This document shows, piece by piece, positions 36,401 to 46,981 of a DNA stretch of 64,000 nucleotides. Made by a program: the position numbers and the translations under genes. Every line of letters starts with the position of its first letter. Position 1 is the stretch's first letter. Source of the DNA: Pedobacter sp. KBS0701. Its GTDB lineage: Bacteria; Bacteroidota; Bacteroidia; Sphingobacteriales; Sphingobacteriaceae. The notes under the pieces were generated by a model. The model searched no databases and was not told where the DNA came from. It saw only the letters and a program-made list of their open reading frames with translations. The stretch spans positions 620,001-684,000 of the forward strand of contig NZ_CP042171.1 of the NCBI RefSeq assembly GCF_005938645.2, given 5' to 3'.

Positions 36401-36958
36401 ATGAGAACAGCACAAAAATTATTAATGCTTTTTACAGTTGTATTGGCATTAGCAGGATGTACAACACTCCGCACCGCATCAGATTATGATAAAAATGTTG
36501 ATTTAAGCGGTTACAAAACTTACAATTTTTACGATAAGGGCATTGCAAGGGTTAAGCTTAACAATTTGGACAAGCGCAGATTAATGGCTGCGGTTGAATC
36601 TGAAATGAATGCAAAAGGATTTACAAAATCAGATCGTCCGGATTTATTGGTTAATTTGGTGGTGGTTGCCCGGGAAAAAACTGACGTGTATGGCCCAGGT
36701 TATTATGGTGGCTGGGGTTGGGGCTGGCGTGGAGGCTGGGGAAATCCTTTCTGGGGCGGAGGCGGAACCTATGTGAATCAATATATTGATGGTACCATTA
36801 TCATCGATTTCCTGGATCCGGCTAAAAAGATTTTATTCTGGCACGGACAGGGATCAGGTTTTAACCTCGATAACTTTAATAAAAGAGAACAACGTTTATA
36901 CACCGGTGTAAAAGAAATATTGGCGCAATACCCACCAACAGTTACTGCGGCTAAATAA
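36401..36958 (+). CDS. DUF4136 lipoprotein, copy 2
   Basis: 185 aa, lipobox LAGC with Cys at about 20. It aligns with copy 1 end to end (TASDYDKNVDLSGYKTYNFY; GTIIIDFLDPAKKILFWHG; ILAQYPP). Copy 2 has a Gly/Trp-rich loop (about residues 102-123, YYGGWGWGWRGGWGNPFWGG) where copy 1 has a longer Ser/Tyr-rich one. The 177-bp gap and separate AT-rich upstream region suggest its own promoter. Function unknown. Confidence 0.88.
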   Translation: MRTAQKLLMLFTVVLALAGCTTLRTASDYDKNVDLSGYKTYNFYDKGIARVKLNNLDKRRLMAAVESEMNAKGFTKSDRPDLLVNLVVVAREKTDVYGPGYYGGWGWGWRGGWGNPFWGGGGTYVNQYIDGTIIIDFLDPAKKILFWHGQGSGFNLDNFNKREQRLYTGVKEILAQYPPTVTAAK

Positions 36959-37272
36959 GGTGTAAATGTTAAATTAAGCTAACAAGAGGGCTGTTGAATT
37001 TTTAAATAAGTTCCGGCCCTTTTTCTTTTGTTGCTTTTTAGCTTGTATTTTTTAATTACTACTACAGGCTGTCCAAATTTAAACATGACATTCGCGGAAA
37101 GCCCGGAATCAGATCCTTCATCGGATGAGGACTTGCAGCATTGGCAGGACTAACATTTAACAGCAGCACTAACCTTGCTTTTCAAATATTAAAACTAAAT
37201 TTCTGAAAATCGATCTAAATAAGTTACACATTCATTATGCGTTAAGCTATTATGAACGTAATTTAAGGATTA
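36959..37272. other. Gap between DUF4136 copy 2 and the glycosyltransferase gene
   Basis: Contains a weak GGGC/GCCC hairpin followed by TTTTTCTTTT (36987-37030), a probable terminator for copy 2. A decayed fragment of the GGGTTTAGGTGG repeat family lies at about 37095-37160 (CGGAAAGCCCGGAATC, GATCCTTCATCGG). Nothing else is seen. Confidence 0.45.
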
Positions 37273-38382
37273 TTAAAGAGATAAGTAGCAATTCATTAAT
37301 TGCTGCGTAACCAAATTGCTGTTGAATTTTTGAACAAATTCCAATCCTTTTTCCTTCATCTTTTTTTGCAGCTGAGGACTTTCCAGAATTTGGTTAATTG
37401 CTTTTGCGAGTCCTTCGGCATCGTTTGGCGAAACGTATAAGCTATATGGTCCGCCAGCTTCTTCCAGGCATGAACCTGTTGCCGCAACCACCGGAACACC
37501 TGAATATAAAGCCTCTATAATGGGGATGCCAAAACCTTCGTAAAATGAAGGATAAACGAAAACACTGGCCATCTGGTAAATGCCGGGCAGATCGGCAAAT
37601 GGAATATTTTTTAGAAATACGATCCTGTTCTTTAATCCAAGCTTTTCGATTTCTTTTTCTACGGTTTTAAAATAAGCCGTTTGTTTGCCTATTACTACGA
37701 GTTTATATTCCTCACTAACCTCTTTTAAAGCCTGTACAGCCAATTTGAGGTTTTTGCGCTCCTCGATGGTGCCAACGTTCAGGATGTATTTTGCAGGGAG
37801 TTTATAGGTTGCCTTGATACGGCTTAAGGTTGCTGTGGTAAAAGCTGTTTTAAAACTATCATCACAGCTTTGGTAAATCACTTCAATTTTTTCAGGACTG
37901 ATCCCGTATAAATCAATAATGTCTTCTTTTGTTTTTTCGCTGATGGCGATAATTTTATTGGCACGTTTACAGGCCGATTTGCTTTTCCATCCGTATAATT
38001 CCCGGTCAATAAATTTATAGTATTGAGGAAAACGCAGAAAAATCAGATCGTGTATGGTAACAATCGATTTAATCCTGGTATGCTGTATGGCTAATGGGAT
38101 TTCGTGACTCAGGCCATGAAAAATCTGGCAGCCGTCCTGATTTAAATCTTTTAGGATATTTAAGGTTCTCCATAAAAAAGAGCCGTTTTTAGGGAGTTTA
38201 AGTTTGATGTTATCTTTTTCAAAAAATGAACCAATCTGTTTGGCCGCTTTTACTTTTGGAGTATAAACGAGATACTCGTGTTCAGGATACTGGTCTGCTA
38301 TATGTTCAATTAAAGACCGGCTGTAATTGCCCAATCCGGTTAAATTGTTGGCCGCACGTTTGCCATCGTATCCTATACGCAT
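37273..38382 (-). CDS. Glycosyltransferase family 1 (GT4-type)
   Basis: 369 aa from ATG 38382 (MRIGYDGKRAANNLTGLGNY). A start four codons earlier lies inside a C/G-rich hairpin and is less likely. GT-B fold: an N-terminal domain with the donor-site GLGNYSRSL loop, and a C-terminal domain with NVGTIEERKNLKLAVQA (about residues 203-219) and the GT4 catalytic segment YPSFYEGFGIPIIEAL (about 276-291; E-x7-E). It transfers a sugar from a nucleotide sugar in surface polysaccharide or glycolipid synthesis. The acceptor is unknown. It stands alone; dapD upstream is unrelated. Confidence 0.9.
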   Translation of the reverse strand: MRIGYDGKRAANNLTGLGNYSRSLIEHIADQYPEHEYLVYTPKVKAAKQIGSFFEKDNIKLKLPKNGSFLWRTLNILKDLNQDGCQIFHGLSHEIPLAIQHTRIKSIVTIHDLIFLRFPQYYKFIDRELYGWKSKSACKRANKIIAISEKTKEDIIDLYGISPEKIEVIYQSCDDSFKTAFTTATLSRIKATYKLPAKYILNVGTIEERKNLKLAVQALKEVSEEYKLVVIGKQTAYFKTVEKEIEKLGLKNRIVFLKNIPFADLPGIYQMASVFVYPSFYEGFGIPIIEALYSGVPVVAATGSCLEEAGGPYSLYVSPNDAEGLAKAINQILESPQLQKKMKEKGLEFVQKFNSNLVTQQLMNCYLSL

Positions 38383-38421
38383 ACTTCCCCCCATCCCCCT
38401 AAAGGGGGAGTAGTATGCGTA
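38378..38421. other. C/G-rich hairpin in front of the glycosyltransferase
   Basis: CGCATACTTCCCCCCATCCC and AAAGGGGGAGTAGTATGCG form a near-perfect inverted repeat overlapping the glycosyltransferase start. A related GCCCCTTTAGGGG word follows at 38460-38475. As an mRNA structure it would partly bury the start codon. Confidence 0.55.
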
Positions 38422-38480
38422 AATGTTTTATTCGAGCTAAGCATTTTTGGTCTGCTAAAAGCCCCTTTAGGGGTTTGGGG

Positions 38481-39299
38481 TTATACTGCTACATTATTTT
38501 CTCTCAACGCATCGTTAAGCGAAGTTTTCTTATCTGTACTTTCTTTACGTTTTCCGATAATTAAAGCGCAAGGCACCTGAAATTCGCCGGCCGGGAATTT
38601 CTTAGTGTAACTACCAGGAATTACTACTGAACGTGCAGGAACAACACCCTTATATTCTACCGGAGTTGGGCCGGTTACATCGATAATTTTAGTCGATGCC
38701 GTTAATACCACATTGGCACCGAGTACCGCTTCTCTTTCTACTTTAACACCTTCTACAACAATTGCTCTTGAACCTAAAAAGGCATCATCTTCGATAATTA
38801 CCGGAGCAGCTTGTACCGGCTCTAAAACACCACCAATACCCACACCACCACTTAAGTGAACGCGTTTACCAATCTGTGCGCATGAACCTACAGTAGCCCA
38901 GGTATCAACCATGGTACCTTCATCAACATAAGCACCAATGTTTACATAAGATGGCATCATGATTACACCTTTTGCTAAAAACGAACCGTAACGTGCGCTT
39001 GCCATAGGCACAACACGTACACCAGTTGCTTTATAATCAGTTTTTAATTCCATTTTATCATGGTAAACAAACGGACCGCTTTTAATTTCCTTCATCTCAC
39101 GGATCGGGAAATATAAAATTACCGCCTTTTTTACCCATTCATTAATGCCCCAGGAGTTTAAAACTGGTTCAGCAACACGGATTTCGCCTTTATCTAAACC
39201 CTGAATTACGGTTTCGATGGCTTCGCAGTAGTTGCTATATTGTAAAAGGGTTCTGTCTTCCCAAGCGGCTTCAATTAATTTCTTTAAATCTGAATACAT
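38481..39299 (-). CDS. dapD: 2,3,4,5-tetrahydropyridine-2,6-dicarboxylate N-succinyltransferase
   Basis: 272 aa, normal length. The N-terminal helical domain is followed by a left-handed beta-helix of hexapeptide repeats (VNIGAYVDEGTMVDTWATVG, about residues 118-137; GVGIGGVLEPVQ), and a C-terminal strand domain. It succinylates tetrahydrodipicolinate in the lysine/diaminopimelate pathway that feeds peptidoglycan. The gene is monocistronic and divergent from the S4 gene. Confidence 0.96.
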   Translation of the reverse strand: MYSDLKKLIEAAWEDRTLLQYSNYCEAIETVIQGLDKGEIRVAEPVLNSWGINEWVKKAVILYFPIREMKEIKSGPFVYHDKMELKTDYKATGVRVVPMASARYGSFLAKGVIMMPSYVNIGAYVDEGTMVDTWATVGSCAQIGKRVHLSGGVGIGGVLEPVQAAPVIIEDDAFLGSRAIVVEGVKVEREAVLGANVVLTASTKIIDVTGPTPVEYKGVVPARSVVIPGSYTKKFPAGEFQVPCALIIGKRKESTDKKTSLNDALRENNVAV

Positions 39300-39504
39300 G
39301 ATGTTTTTAAATTTTACGCAAAATAAATCAATTTTTGTTTATTAAAGGGTTAATTGTTTAAATTGTTTTGTAGTTAGGTGAGTGCAAAAGATTGTTGAAT
39401 TGTTCGATTGTTCAGATTGCCAGCCTTAACGGGTTTAAAATGATTAGAATGATTTAACAATTAAGCAATAAAACAATTTAACAATTATTTACTTTTGAAC
39501 CTTT

Positions 39505-39903
39505 ATGACGGAGACAGAAAAACTTAGGATAGATAAATATTTATGGGCCATCAGGTTGTTTAAAACCCGGAGCCTTGCTACTGATGCCTGTAAAGCTGGA
39601 AGGGTGAAGTTGAAAGGGCAGAATATTAAACCTTCGGCCATCGTAAAAGTTGGTGATGTTTATCAGGTATCGAAAGGAATCGAGAAGAAAATCATTGAGG
39701 TAGTCGAGCTTTCATACAACAGAACTGATTCGCCAACGGCCTTAACTAAATATAAAGATCTAACGCCTGTTGAAGAAACCCATGCTTTTAAATCAATGTT
39801 TCATGCACCAAGCTTAAAACGCGATAGGGGTACAGGACGCCCAACTAAGAAAGACAGACGTGAAACGGATGACCTGATAGGCGGGATGTTCGAAGAAGAG
39901 TAG
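39505..39903 (+). CDS. S4-domain RNA-binding protein, Hsp15 type
   Basis: 132 aa. The S4 domain (about residues 7-60: KLRIDKYLWAIRLFKTRSLA then RVKLKGQNIKPS) matches HslR/Hsp15, and a basic C-terminal extension ends EEE. Hsp15 binds stalled 50S subunits carrying nascent chains and helps recycle them after heat shock. Assignment to the same role here is by family. Its stop is directly adjacent to the stop of the convergent EcsC gene. Confidence 0.88.
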   Translation: MTETEKLRIDKYLWAIRLFKTRSLATDACKAGRVKLKGQNIKPSAIVKVGDVYQVSKGIEKKIIEVVELSYNRTDSPTALTKYKDLTPVEETHAFKSMFHAPSLKRDRGTGRPTKKDRRETDDLIGGMFEEE

Positions 39904-40683
39904 TTAGTTCTCAGTTTTCAATTTACGGTTTTCAGTTTCTTGCGAACTGATAACTGCGTACTGTAAACTGAAATACCTCATTCTATAACTCATCATGGCA
40001 GTTTTACCCAATTTTTCGATCAGTTTATAGTTGGCAACAGCTCCTACCGCTGCACCAACAAAAGGTAACATTTGGGCAAGTTTTGCCAAATCGATGTAAT
40101 CGCGGTATTGTTGTTGGAAAGTGAGCCAGTCAAATTCATCGATATTGGTGGGTAACTGATGGGCTTTATCATCCCAATCCTGCATTTTAAAAAACACATT
40201 CTGACTTTCTTCCTTGCTCGAAAAGGCCAGTTGAAAAATGTGTAAAATGTATAAACGCTCGCGGTAATCTTTCACATCATAGCCGTAAACCGCGGCAATA
40301 TCAAAAAGCATCTTCATTTTTATGCCCAGCAGTAAAGGGAAATCTGCCAGGCTCATTAAAAAACCGCCAGCACCCGTAATTCCACCTTCTGCAGCACCCG
40401 TTTTTTTGTAGCTATCAATTTTTTGCTTCGCCGATGCTTCGCGGTGCATTAATGTTAAATCTGTGATGGGCCTCGCAGTGGTAAATGTAGAGCCAAAAAG
40501 AGCGGCCTTAACCATTTGTTTAATTGCTGTCGTAATGGCATTATGGACCTTGTCGGGAATATAGCTATTTATTTTTTTCTGCACTTTATCCGTCACCTTA
40601 CTCAAAAGTGAAGGTTTTTGTAAGATTTTAAATTTCCAGAAATCCAGTTCACTATTTATCTTATGTTCGTAGGTCATGTTCAT
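39904..40683 (-). CDS. EcsC family protein
   Basis: 259 aa, matching the EcsC family over most of its length (LLSKVTDKVQKKINSYIPD, then GAAEGGITGAGGFLMSLADF, about residues 96-115, and ALGIK-like helices). Members are found in many bacteria near transport or secretion genes, with no proven activity. The last 15-20 residues (VISSQETENRKLKTEN) are encoded by an intergenic-type palindrome (39904-39972). The original stop was probably replaced by reading into a repeat. The gene ends directly at the convergent S4 gene, with no space for a terminator other than that palindrome. Confidence 0.85.
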   Translation of the reverse strand: MNMTYEHKINSELDFWKFKILQKPSLLSKVTDKVQKKINSYIPDKVHNAITTAIKQMVKAALFGSTFTTARPITDLTLMHREASAKQKIDSYKKTGAAEGGITGAGGFLMSLADFPLLLGIKMKMLFDIAAVYGYDVKDYRERLYILHIFQLAFSSKEESQNVFFKMQDWDDKAHQLPTNIDEFDWLTFQQQYRDYIDLAKLAQMLPFVGAAVGAVANYKLIEKLGKTAMMSYRMRYFSLQYAVISSQETENRKLKTEN

Positions 40684-40787
40684 TATCCTACAATAATTAT
40701 TCCTTAAATTTTAACACAAATTAACTATGAAAAAAGATAAATAAACTATATATTTAGTTTACCTAATTAAAACTTAATTCTTTCATT

Positions 40788-42701
40788 ATGAAAACCTTAA
40801 AATTGTTCTGTTTACTGCTGTTGGCTGCGGGAGCTGCTAATGCTCAAGGGGTAAAGTTTTCTGCTGACCAACCTGCGGCAGGAAGTACCGTTAAATTTAC
40901 CTACGATCCAAAAGGAACCAATCTGGAAAACCTGACCGATGTAAAATGTACCAGTTATACTTTTTTTTCGAAATCCAATCCAAAAAACACCAAAATTGAA
41001 CTGGTAAAAGAAGGGGCGATTTATAAAGGAGAAATTTCAACCCCGGATAGCGTTACCTTGGTTGGACTTGCTTTTTCGGTTGGCGATCAGAAAGATGAAA
41101 CGCCTGCTGGTTATGTTATTGAATTTACCAAAGGTGGAAAAGTACCTGCTGAAGCTTATCTTAATGAAGCCTTTTTATACGGATTGGCCGGAAATTATTA
41201 TCTTGGGCTTACCATCGATCCAGAAAAAGCAGTTACTTTATATAATCAGGCATTCGCCTTAAAACCAGCGCTGAAAAAGAAAAACCTGCAACAATATCTT
41301 TCGCTTGAGTATAAAGCAGATAAAGATAAGGGAACAAAGCTCATCAACGAGAATATTTTGGCCTTATCTAAATTAAAAGAACCTAAAGAAGAAGATTTAA
41401 GCACTGTTATTGGACTGTATTCATTGTTAAAGAAAAAAGCTCAGGCAGACTCGGTAAAAATAATTCTTTTGAAAAAATATCCGACAGGAAATTATGCCTG
41501 GGGAGACGATATGAATGCGCTATACGGTACAAAAGATTTTGAAACACAGGAGAAAAAAGCAGCAGGCATGATTGCCAAATTCAAATTCGATGCTAGCAAA
41601 AAAGCAGATGCCGATAAGTTAAATTCAATTTATGGCATTTTGGCAAACGCAAGTATACAGGCAAAAAATGCCGATAAATTTGAACTTTATGCTGGTAAAG
41701 TAACTAATAAACAAACCAAGGCTAATTTGTATAATTCTTTTGCCTGGCCGTTGGCTGAGAAAAAAGAAAACCTGGAACTAGCAACACAACTCTCTAAAAA
41801 ATCGCTCGATTTAATAGAAGAGGCTAAAAATAGTGAAGTACCAGTTTATTTTTCTTCAAAAGATGAGTACATAAAATCGCTTGATCGGGCTTATGCCATG
41901 TATGCCGATACTTATGCACTATTACTGCATCATCAGGGTAATAACAAGGAAGCATTGGCTTATCAGGAAAAAGCTAAGGCTTATAATGATGCTAGTGGAA
42001 ACGAACGGTACATCATGTATTTAAATTTAACGGGTAATAAAGATAAAGCCTATGCTGAAGCCGAAAAGATCATAAAAGAAGGGAAAGCTACTGACTCTTT
42101 GAAAACAATTTTCAAAACGCTTTACACTTCACTAAAGAAAGAAGGAACTTACGAAACCTATATTGCCAACTTAGAAAAAGCAGCACTGGAAAAAGAAAGA
42201 GCGGAGTGGACCAAAAAAATGATCAGTATCCCTGCGCCTGCGTTTTCTTTAACCAATCTTAAAGGGGAAAAGGTAAGCTTAGCCAGTTTAAAAGGGAAGA
42301 TTGTAATTTTAGATTATTGGGCAACCTGGTGCGGCCCTTGTGTAGCTTCTTTTCCGGGGATGCAAAAAGCCATGGTGAAATATTCAGGTAATCCCAATGT
42401 AGTATTCTTGTTTGTAAACACCTGGCAAAATGAAGAAAACAGGGAAAAAGTGGTTACCGATTTTATTGCCGAAAAGAAATATAATTTTAACGTGCTTTAT
42501 GATACTAAAAACGCAAAAGACCCCTCAAAATTTGATGTGGTAAGTGCCTATAGGGTTGATGGAATCCCTACCAAATTTGTGATAGATGGTGATGGTAATA
42601 TCAGGTTTAAAGCCGTTGGTTTCTCAGGCTCTGATGATGGTGTGGTGAAAGAAATAGATGCCATGGTCGGATTACTGGCTTCTAAAGAATCGGGTAAATA
42701 A
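40788..42701 (+). CDS. TlpA/ResA-like thioredoxin-fold protein with long N-terminal domain
   Basis: 637 aa, signal peptide MKTLKLFCLLLLAAGAANAQ. The middle (about 25-475) is an alpha-helical, TPR-like region following a short beta domain. From about residue 480 comes a thioredoxin/AhpC-TSA domain (PAPAFSLTNLKGEKVSLASL) with the redox pair in WATWCGPC (Cys515 and Cys518). The cis-Pro region reads DGIPTKFVID. It should be a periplasmic thiol-disulphide reductase; such fusions are common in Bacteroidetes. The partner protein is unknown. A terminator shared with the convergent deaminase gene follows. Confidence 0.88.
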   Translation: MKTLKLFCLLLLAAGAANAQGVKFSADQPAAGSTVKFTYDPKGTNLENLTDVKCTSYTFFSKSNPKNTKIELVKEGAIYKGEISTPDSVTLVGLAFSVGDQKDETPAGYVIEFTKGGKVPAEAYLNEAFLYGLAGNYYLGLTIDPEKAVTLYNQAFALKPALKKKNLQQYLSLEYKADKDKGTKLINENILALSKLKEPKEEDLSTVIGLYSLLKKKAQADSVKIILLKKYPTGNYAWGDDMNALYGTKDFETQEKKAAGMIAKFKFDASKKADADKLNSIYGILANASIQAKNADKFELYAGKVTNKQTKANLYNSFAWPLAEKKENLELATQLSKKSLDLIEEAKNSEVPVYFSSKDEYIKSLDRAYAMYADTYALLLHHQGNNKEALAYQEKAKAYNDASGNERYIMYLNLTGNKDKAYAEAEKIIKEGKATDSLKTIFKTLYTSLKKEGTYETYIANLEKAALEKERAEWTKKMISIPAPAFSLTNLKGEKVSLASLKGKIVILDYWATWCGPCVASFPGMQKAMVKYSGNPNVVFLFVNTWQNEENREKVVTDFIAEKKYNFNVLYDTKNAKDPSKFDVVSAYRVDGIPTKFVIDGDGNIRFKAVGFSGSDDGVVKEIDAMVGLLASKESGK

Positions 42702-42719
42702 ACGCCTCAATTTAACAAC

Positions 42720-42750
42720 AAAAGGTGCTGAATTATCGGCACCTTTTTTC
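42720..42750. terminator. Terminator between TlpA-like gene and guanine deaminase
   Basis: AAAGGTGC (42721-42728) pairs with GCACCTTT (42739-42746), followed by T; A-rich upstream, so it can serve both convergent genes. Confidence 0.75.
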
Positions 42751-42752
42751 GT

Positions 42753-43229
42753 TTAATAATCTACCCGCATTGCAGAAGTTTCCCATAGCTTAAAAGCCGA
42801 CAAAGCTTCATCCCGCATCAGTTGGATTACCGGAAGGCTTCTTTTTTCCATCGGTTTATCTAATTCTTCATAAATAAACTTATCACTAAAACCAATGTTT
42901 TCGGCATCTGCCTTGGTATTTGCATAATAAATGGTATCAATTTTTGCCCAATAAATAGCACCCAAACACATAGGGCAAGGTTCGCAACTGGTATAAATTA
43001 CACAGCCACTTAAATCGAATGTATTCAATTCGGTACAAGCTAACCGAATGGCCGAAACCTCGGCATGTGCCGTAGGATCGTTGGTTGAAGTTACCTTATT
43101 GGCCGATTTAGCAATCAACTTGCCATCTTTCACCACCACAGCGCCAAAAGGCCCGCCAATACTTTCGCTTACATTCTGTACAGATAGGTCTATTGCCATC
43201 TGCATATATTCCTGATGTTGATTCTCCAT
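42753..43229 (-). CDS. guaD: Nucleoside/guanine deaminase (CDA fold)
   Basis: 158 aa. Zinc site HAEVSAI (His-Ala-Glu, about residues 56-62) and SCEPCPMCLGAIYWAK (about 82-97, PCxxC). The C-terminal half, IGFSDKFIYEELDKPMEKRS, matches the domain-swapped C-terminus of bacterial guanine deaminases such as Bacillus GuaD. It is not that of tRNA adenosine deaminase TadA, which has a different C-terminal helix. It would convert guanine to xanthine. Small nucleobase deaminases can have mixed substrates, so specificity is moderate. Single gene, minus strand. Confidence 0.8.
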   Translation of the reverse strand: MENQHQEYMQMAIDLSVQNVSESIGGPFGAVVVKDGKLIAKSANKVTSTNDPTAHAEVSAIRLACTELNTFDLSGCVIYTSCEPCPMCLGAIYWAKIDTIYYANTKADAENIGFSDKFIYEELDKPMEKRSLPVIQLMRDEALSAFKLWETSAMRVDY

Positions 43230-43285
43230 TTTATATCCTGATTAGTTCCACTGTCGTTAAAATTCTAAAATAACAGCACAAAAAA

Positions 43286-43310
43286 AATGCCCCGATTTAT
43301 GCGGGGCATT
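43286..43310 (-). terminator. Terminator after the OmpH/Skp-like gene
   Basis: AATGCCCCG (43286-43294) and CGGGGCATT (43302-43310) pair perfectly. On the minus strand it is followed by eight T. Confidence 0.85.
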
Positions 43311-43332
43311 CTGGTTTAAATATCTTTTTAAC

Positions 43333-43932
43333 TTATTTTTTGCTGTATTCTGCGTTTAAGCCTTTAATTACTTCCGAAGTAACATCTAAACTTTCATCAG
43401 CAAATAAAATAGCGCTGTTACCTTTTGAATAAGTTAAAACCATTTTATAACCCTTTCCTTTAGCGTAACCTTTTAAATATTCTGCAACTTTATCATACAA
43501 TTTTTCGTTTTCAGCAGCTTGCTCATTCTGTAAAGCACCACCGGCATTTTGTTGATAAGTTTGCAATTCCTGTTGCTTACGTGCTAAACGCTCTTCAGTG
43601 CTTTTACGTTGATCAGCAGATAAAGTTTGTGCCGATTGTTGGTATTGTGCTACCTCTCTTTGGAAAGCCTGACCTTTAGCCTGCATGTCTGCCTGTGCAT
43701 TTTTGCTCTTGCCTTCAAATTTCACTTTAAGATCTTTGAAGTATTCATATTTTGTAAGTAACGAGTCGGAGTTTACATACACAATTTTCTCAGTTGGAGA
43801 AACCGCTGCAGTAGTACCCTCTGTTTTTTTAGTTTCAGTAGTTTTAGTGTCTTTGTTCTGGCATGCAGAGAAAGCAGTTATCAAAGTTGCTGTTGCAAGT
43901 AAACCAAAGGTTTTAAAGGTTCTTCTTTCCAT
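43333..43932 (-). CDS. OmpH/Skp-like periplasmic chaperone lipoprotein
   Basis: 199 aa, lipobox FSAC with Cys at about 24, then a Thr/Lys-rich linker. TEKIVYVNSDSLLTKYEYFK (about 47-66) is the Skp/OmpH start, followed by a long coiled coil (about 70-145, Gln-rich) and the closing strand region GYKMVLTYSKGNSAILFADE. OmpH/Skp proteins hold outer-membrane proteins in solution in the periplasm. Here the lipid anchor, uncommon in Skp, would tether it to a membrane; this is frequent in Bacteroidetes homologues. Confidence 0.88.
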   Translation of the reverse strand: MERRTFKTFGLLATATLITAFSACQNKDTKTTETKKTEGTTAAVSPTEKIVYVNSDSLLTKYEYFKDLKVKFEGKSKNAQADMQAKGQAFQREVAQYQQSAQTLSADQRKSTEERLARKQQELQTYQQNAGGALQNEQAAENEKLYDKVAEYLKGYAKGKGYKMVLTYSKGNSAILFADESLDVTSEVIKGLNAEYSKK

Positions 43933-44122
43933 TCTTGTTTAATAAATTTTAGCAAACTTATATAAATTAGTTTTGATATGCAATTTAAAGAAACGGCTAT
44001 TGCGCTACAAGGGTACTTTTGCATTTAGCGCAGTACGTAAATCATTTAATTTACTGAACGCTTGCCACTCAATCTGATAGAGGTTATTTGAAAAGCAAAG
44101 CCTGTGTTTCAAACGGCTGTTT

Positions 44123-44190
44123 GCCCCGCTGTCCGCTTTATTTCATGCCCGCTTCCATCGGGTTTAGGTGGCATGGCAGGTACTACTATT
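44123..44190 (+). repeat. Dispersed element, GGGTTTAGGTGG family (left part)
   Basis: GCCCCGCTGTCCGCTTT (44123-44139), GGGTTTAGGTGG (44160-44171) and GGTACTACTATTTGG in the same order and spacing as in the copy at 57710-57866. The right end is missing. Confidence 0.6.
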
Positions 44191-44339
44191 TGGGGCTGCA
44201 GGGAGGCAATAGCAAATTTTAAAACACCAAACGTTCCTACGGAACGAAAACGCCAATTAAACAATTAGCTACCTATGAACCGTCCCTAACGGGACGGCAG
44301 GCAAGTATTAGTTTTTTTTAAAAAAATATCCGCTGTGGC

Positions 44340-44465
44340 TTGTCATTAAGTTAATTCATCTGCGCAGGTAACATATTTAACCACAGATAAAAAGGATTCA
44401 GACAGATATAAAAATCTGTGTTTATCTGTGTACATCTGTGGTTAAAACCCTTAACTTAATGACAA
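44340..44465. repeat. Nested inverted repeat upstream of gyrB
   Basis: Outer arms TTGTCATTAAGTTAA (44340-44354) and TTAACTTAATGACAA (44451-44465) are perfect 15-bp inverses. Inside, TTTAACCACAGAT (44376-44388) and ATCTGTGGTTAAA (44434-44446) are perfect 13-bp inverses. Inside these, ACAGAT/ATCTGT form a third pair. The structure could fold into a cruciform or a long RNA hairpin. No T-tract. Confidence 0.8.
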
Positions 44466-44709
44466 CGTTTTTAGGGACGTTTGATGGTTAATTCGTTAAT
44501 ATCCTGTACCATTTGCCCACCAAACCCAATTGAAATGAAAATCTCGTGCTTCTTCTGCGGGACTTATAATTAAAAGTGGGAGGAGACATAGGTTGGAATG
44601 CAGGTTTTGCTTTCCAAAACCTGATTTAAACCAGTTTTAATCGCTTTAACAGTAATCTCTTAACAGCTCAAAACTTATCCACATATTAGTTTAAATGCCA
44701 AAATTTCCG

Positions 44710-44717
44710 TATTTTTG
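44710..44717 (+). promoter_or_regulatory. gyrB -7 element
   Basis: TATTTTTG (exact TAnnTTTG) 24 bp before the ATG; the -33 position holds only TTAG (44686-44689). Probable gyrB promoter. Confidence 0.5.
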
Positions 44718-44738
44718 ATACTTATTGTTTTTAATTAA

Positions 44739-46700
<1,962 letters not shown>

Positions 46701-46735
46701 CCCCTAAATCTCCTAAACGGGAATTAATATACGAA

Positions 46736-46767
46736 CCCTCTTCGACTTAAGTTGAAGAGGGCTTTTT
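46736..46767 (+). terminator. Terminator after gyrB
   Basis: CCCTCTTCGAC pairs with GTTGAAGAGGG (one G-U), followed by CTTTTTG. Confidence 0.75.
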
Positions 46768-46843
46768 GTGTTATATTAATTATCTCGAGACACTAAATCA
46801 TCCTATAATGTTTGCGCTACAAACTATTAATCGCTTAATAAAC

Positions 46844-46876
46844 AAAGCCATTCAAAAAAAAATGAATGGCTTTTAT
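46844..46876. terminator. Second hairpin terminator between gyrB and bestrophin
   Basis: AAAGCCATTCA (46844-46854) pairs with TGAATGGCTTT (46863-46873), A-rich loop, followed by T-rich sequence. It could also serve the convergent bestrophin gene. Confidence 0.65.
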
Positions 46877-46981
46877 TTTATTTATACACTATGAACCATC
46901 GATTCTTTTTATCCAAAAAGAAAGCTAATGGTATTAACTAACCATCTCAACAATGAGATTTATTTTTAGGCTTTGCGGTAA

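Noticed and set aside
42753..43229. Reading the deaminase as the tRNA adenosine deaminase TadA
   Set aside because: The C-terminal IGFSDKFIYEELDKP region matches guanine deaminases, and TadA-specific C-terminal features are absent.
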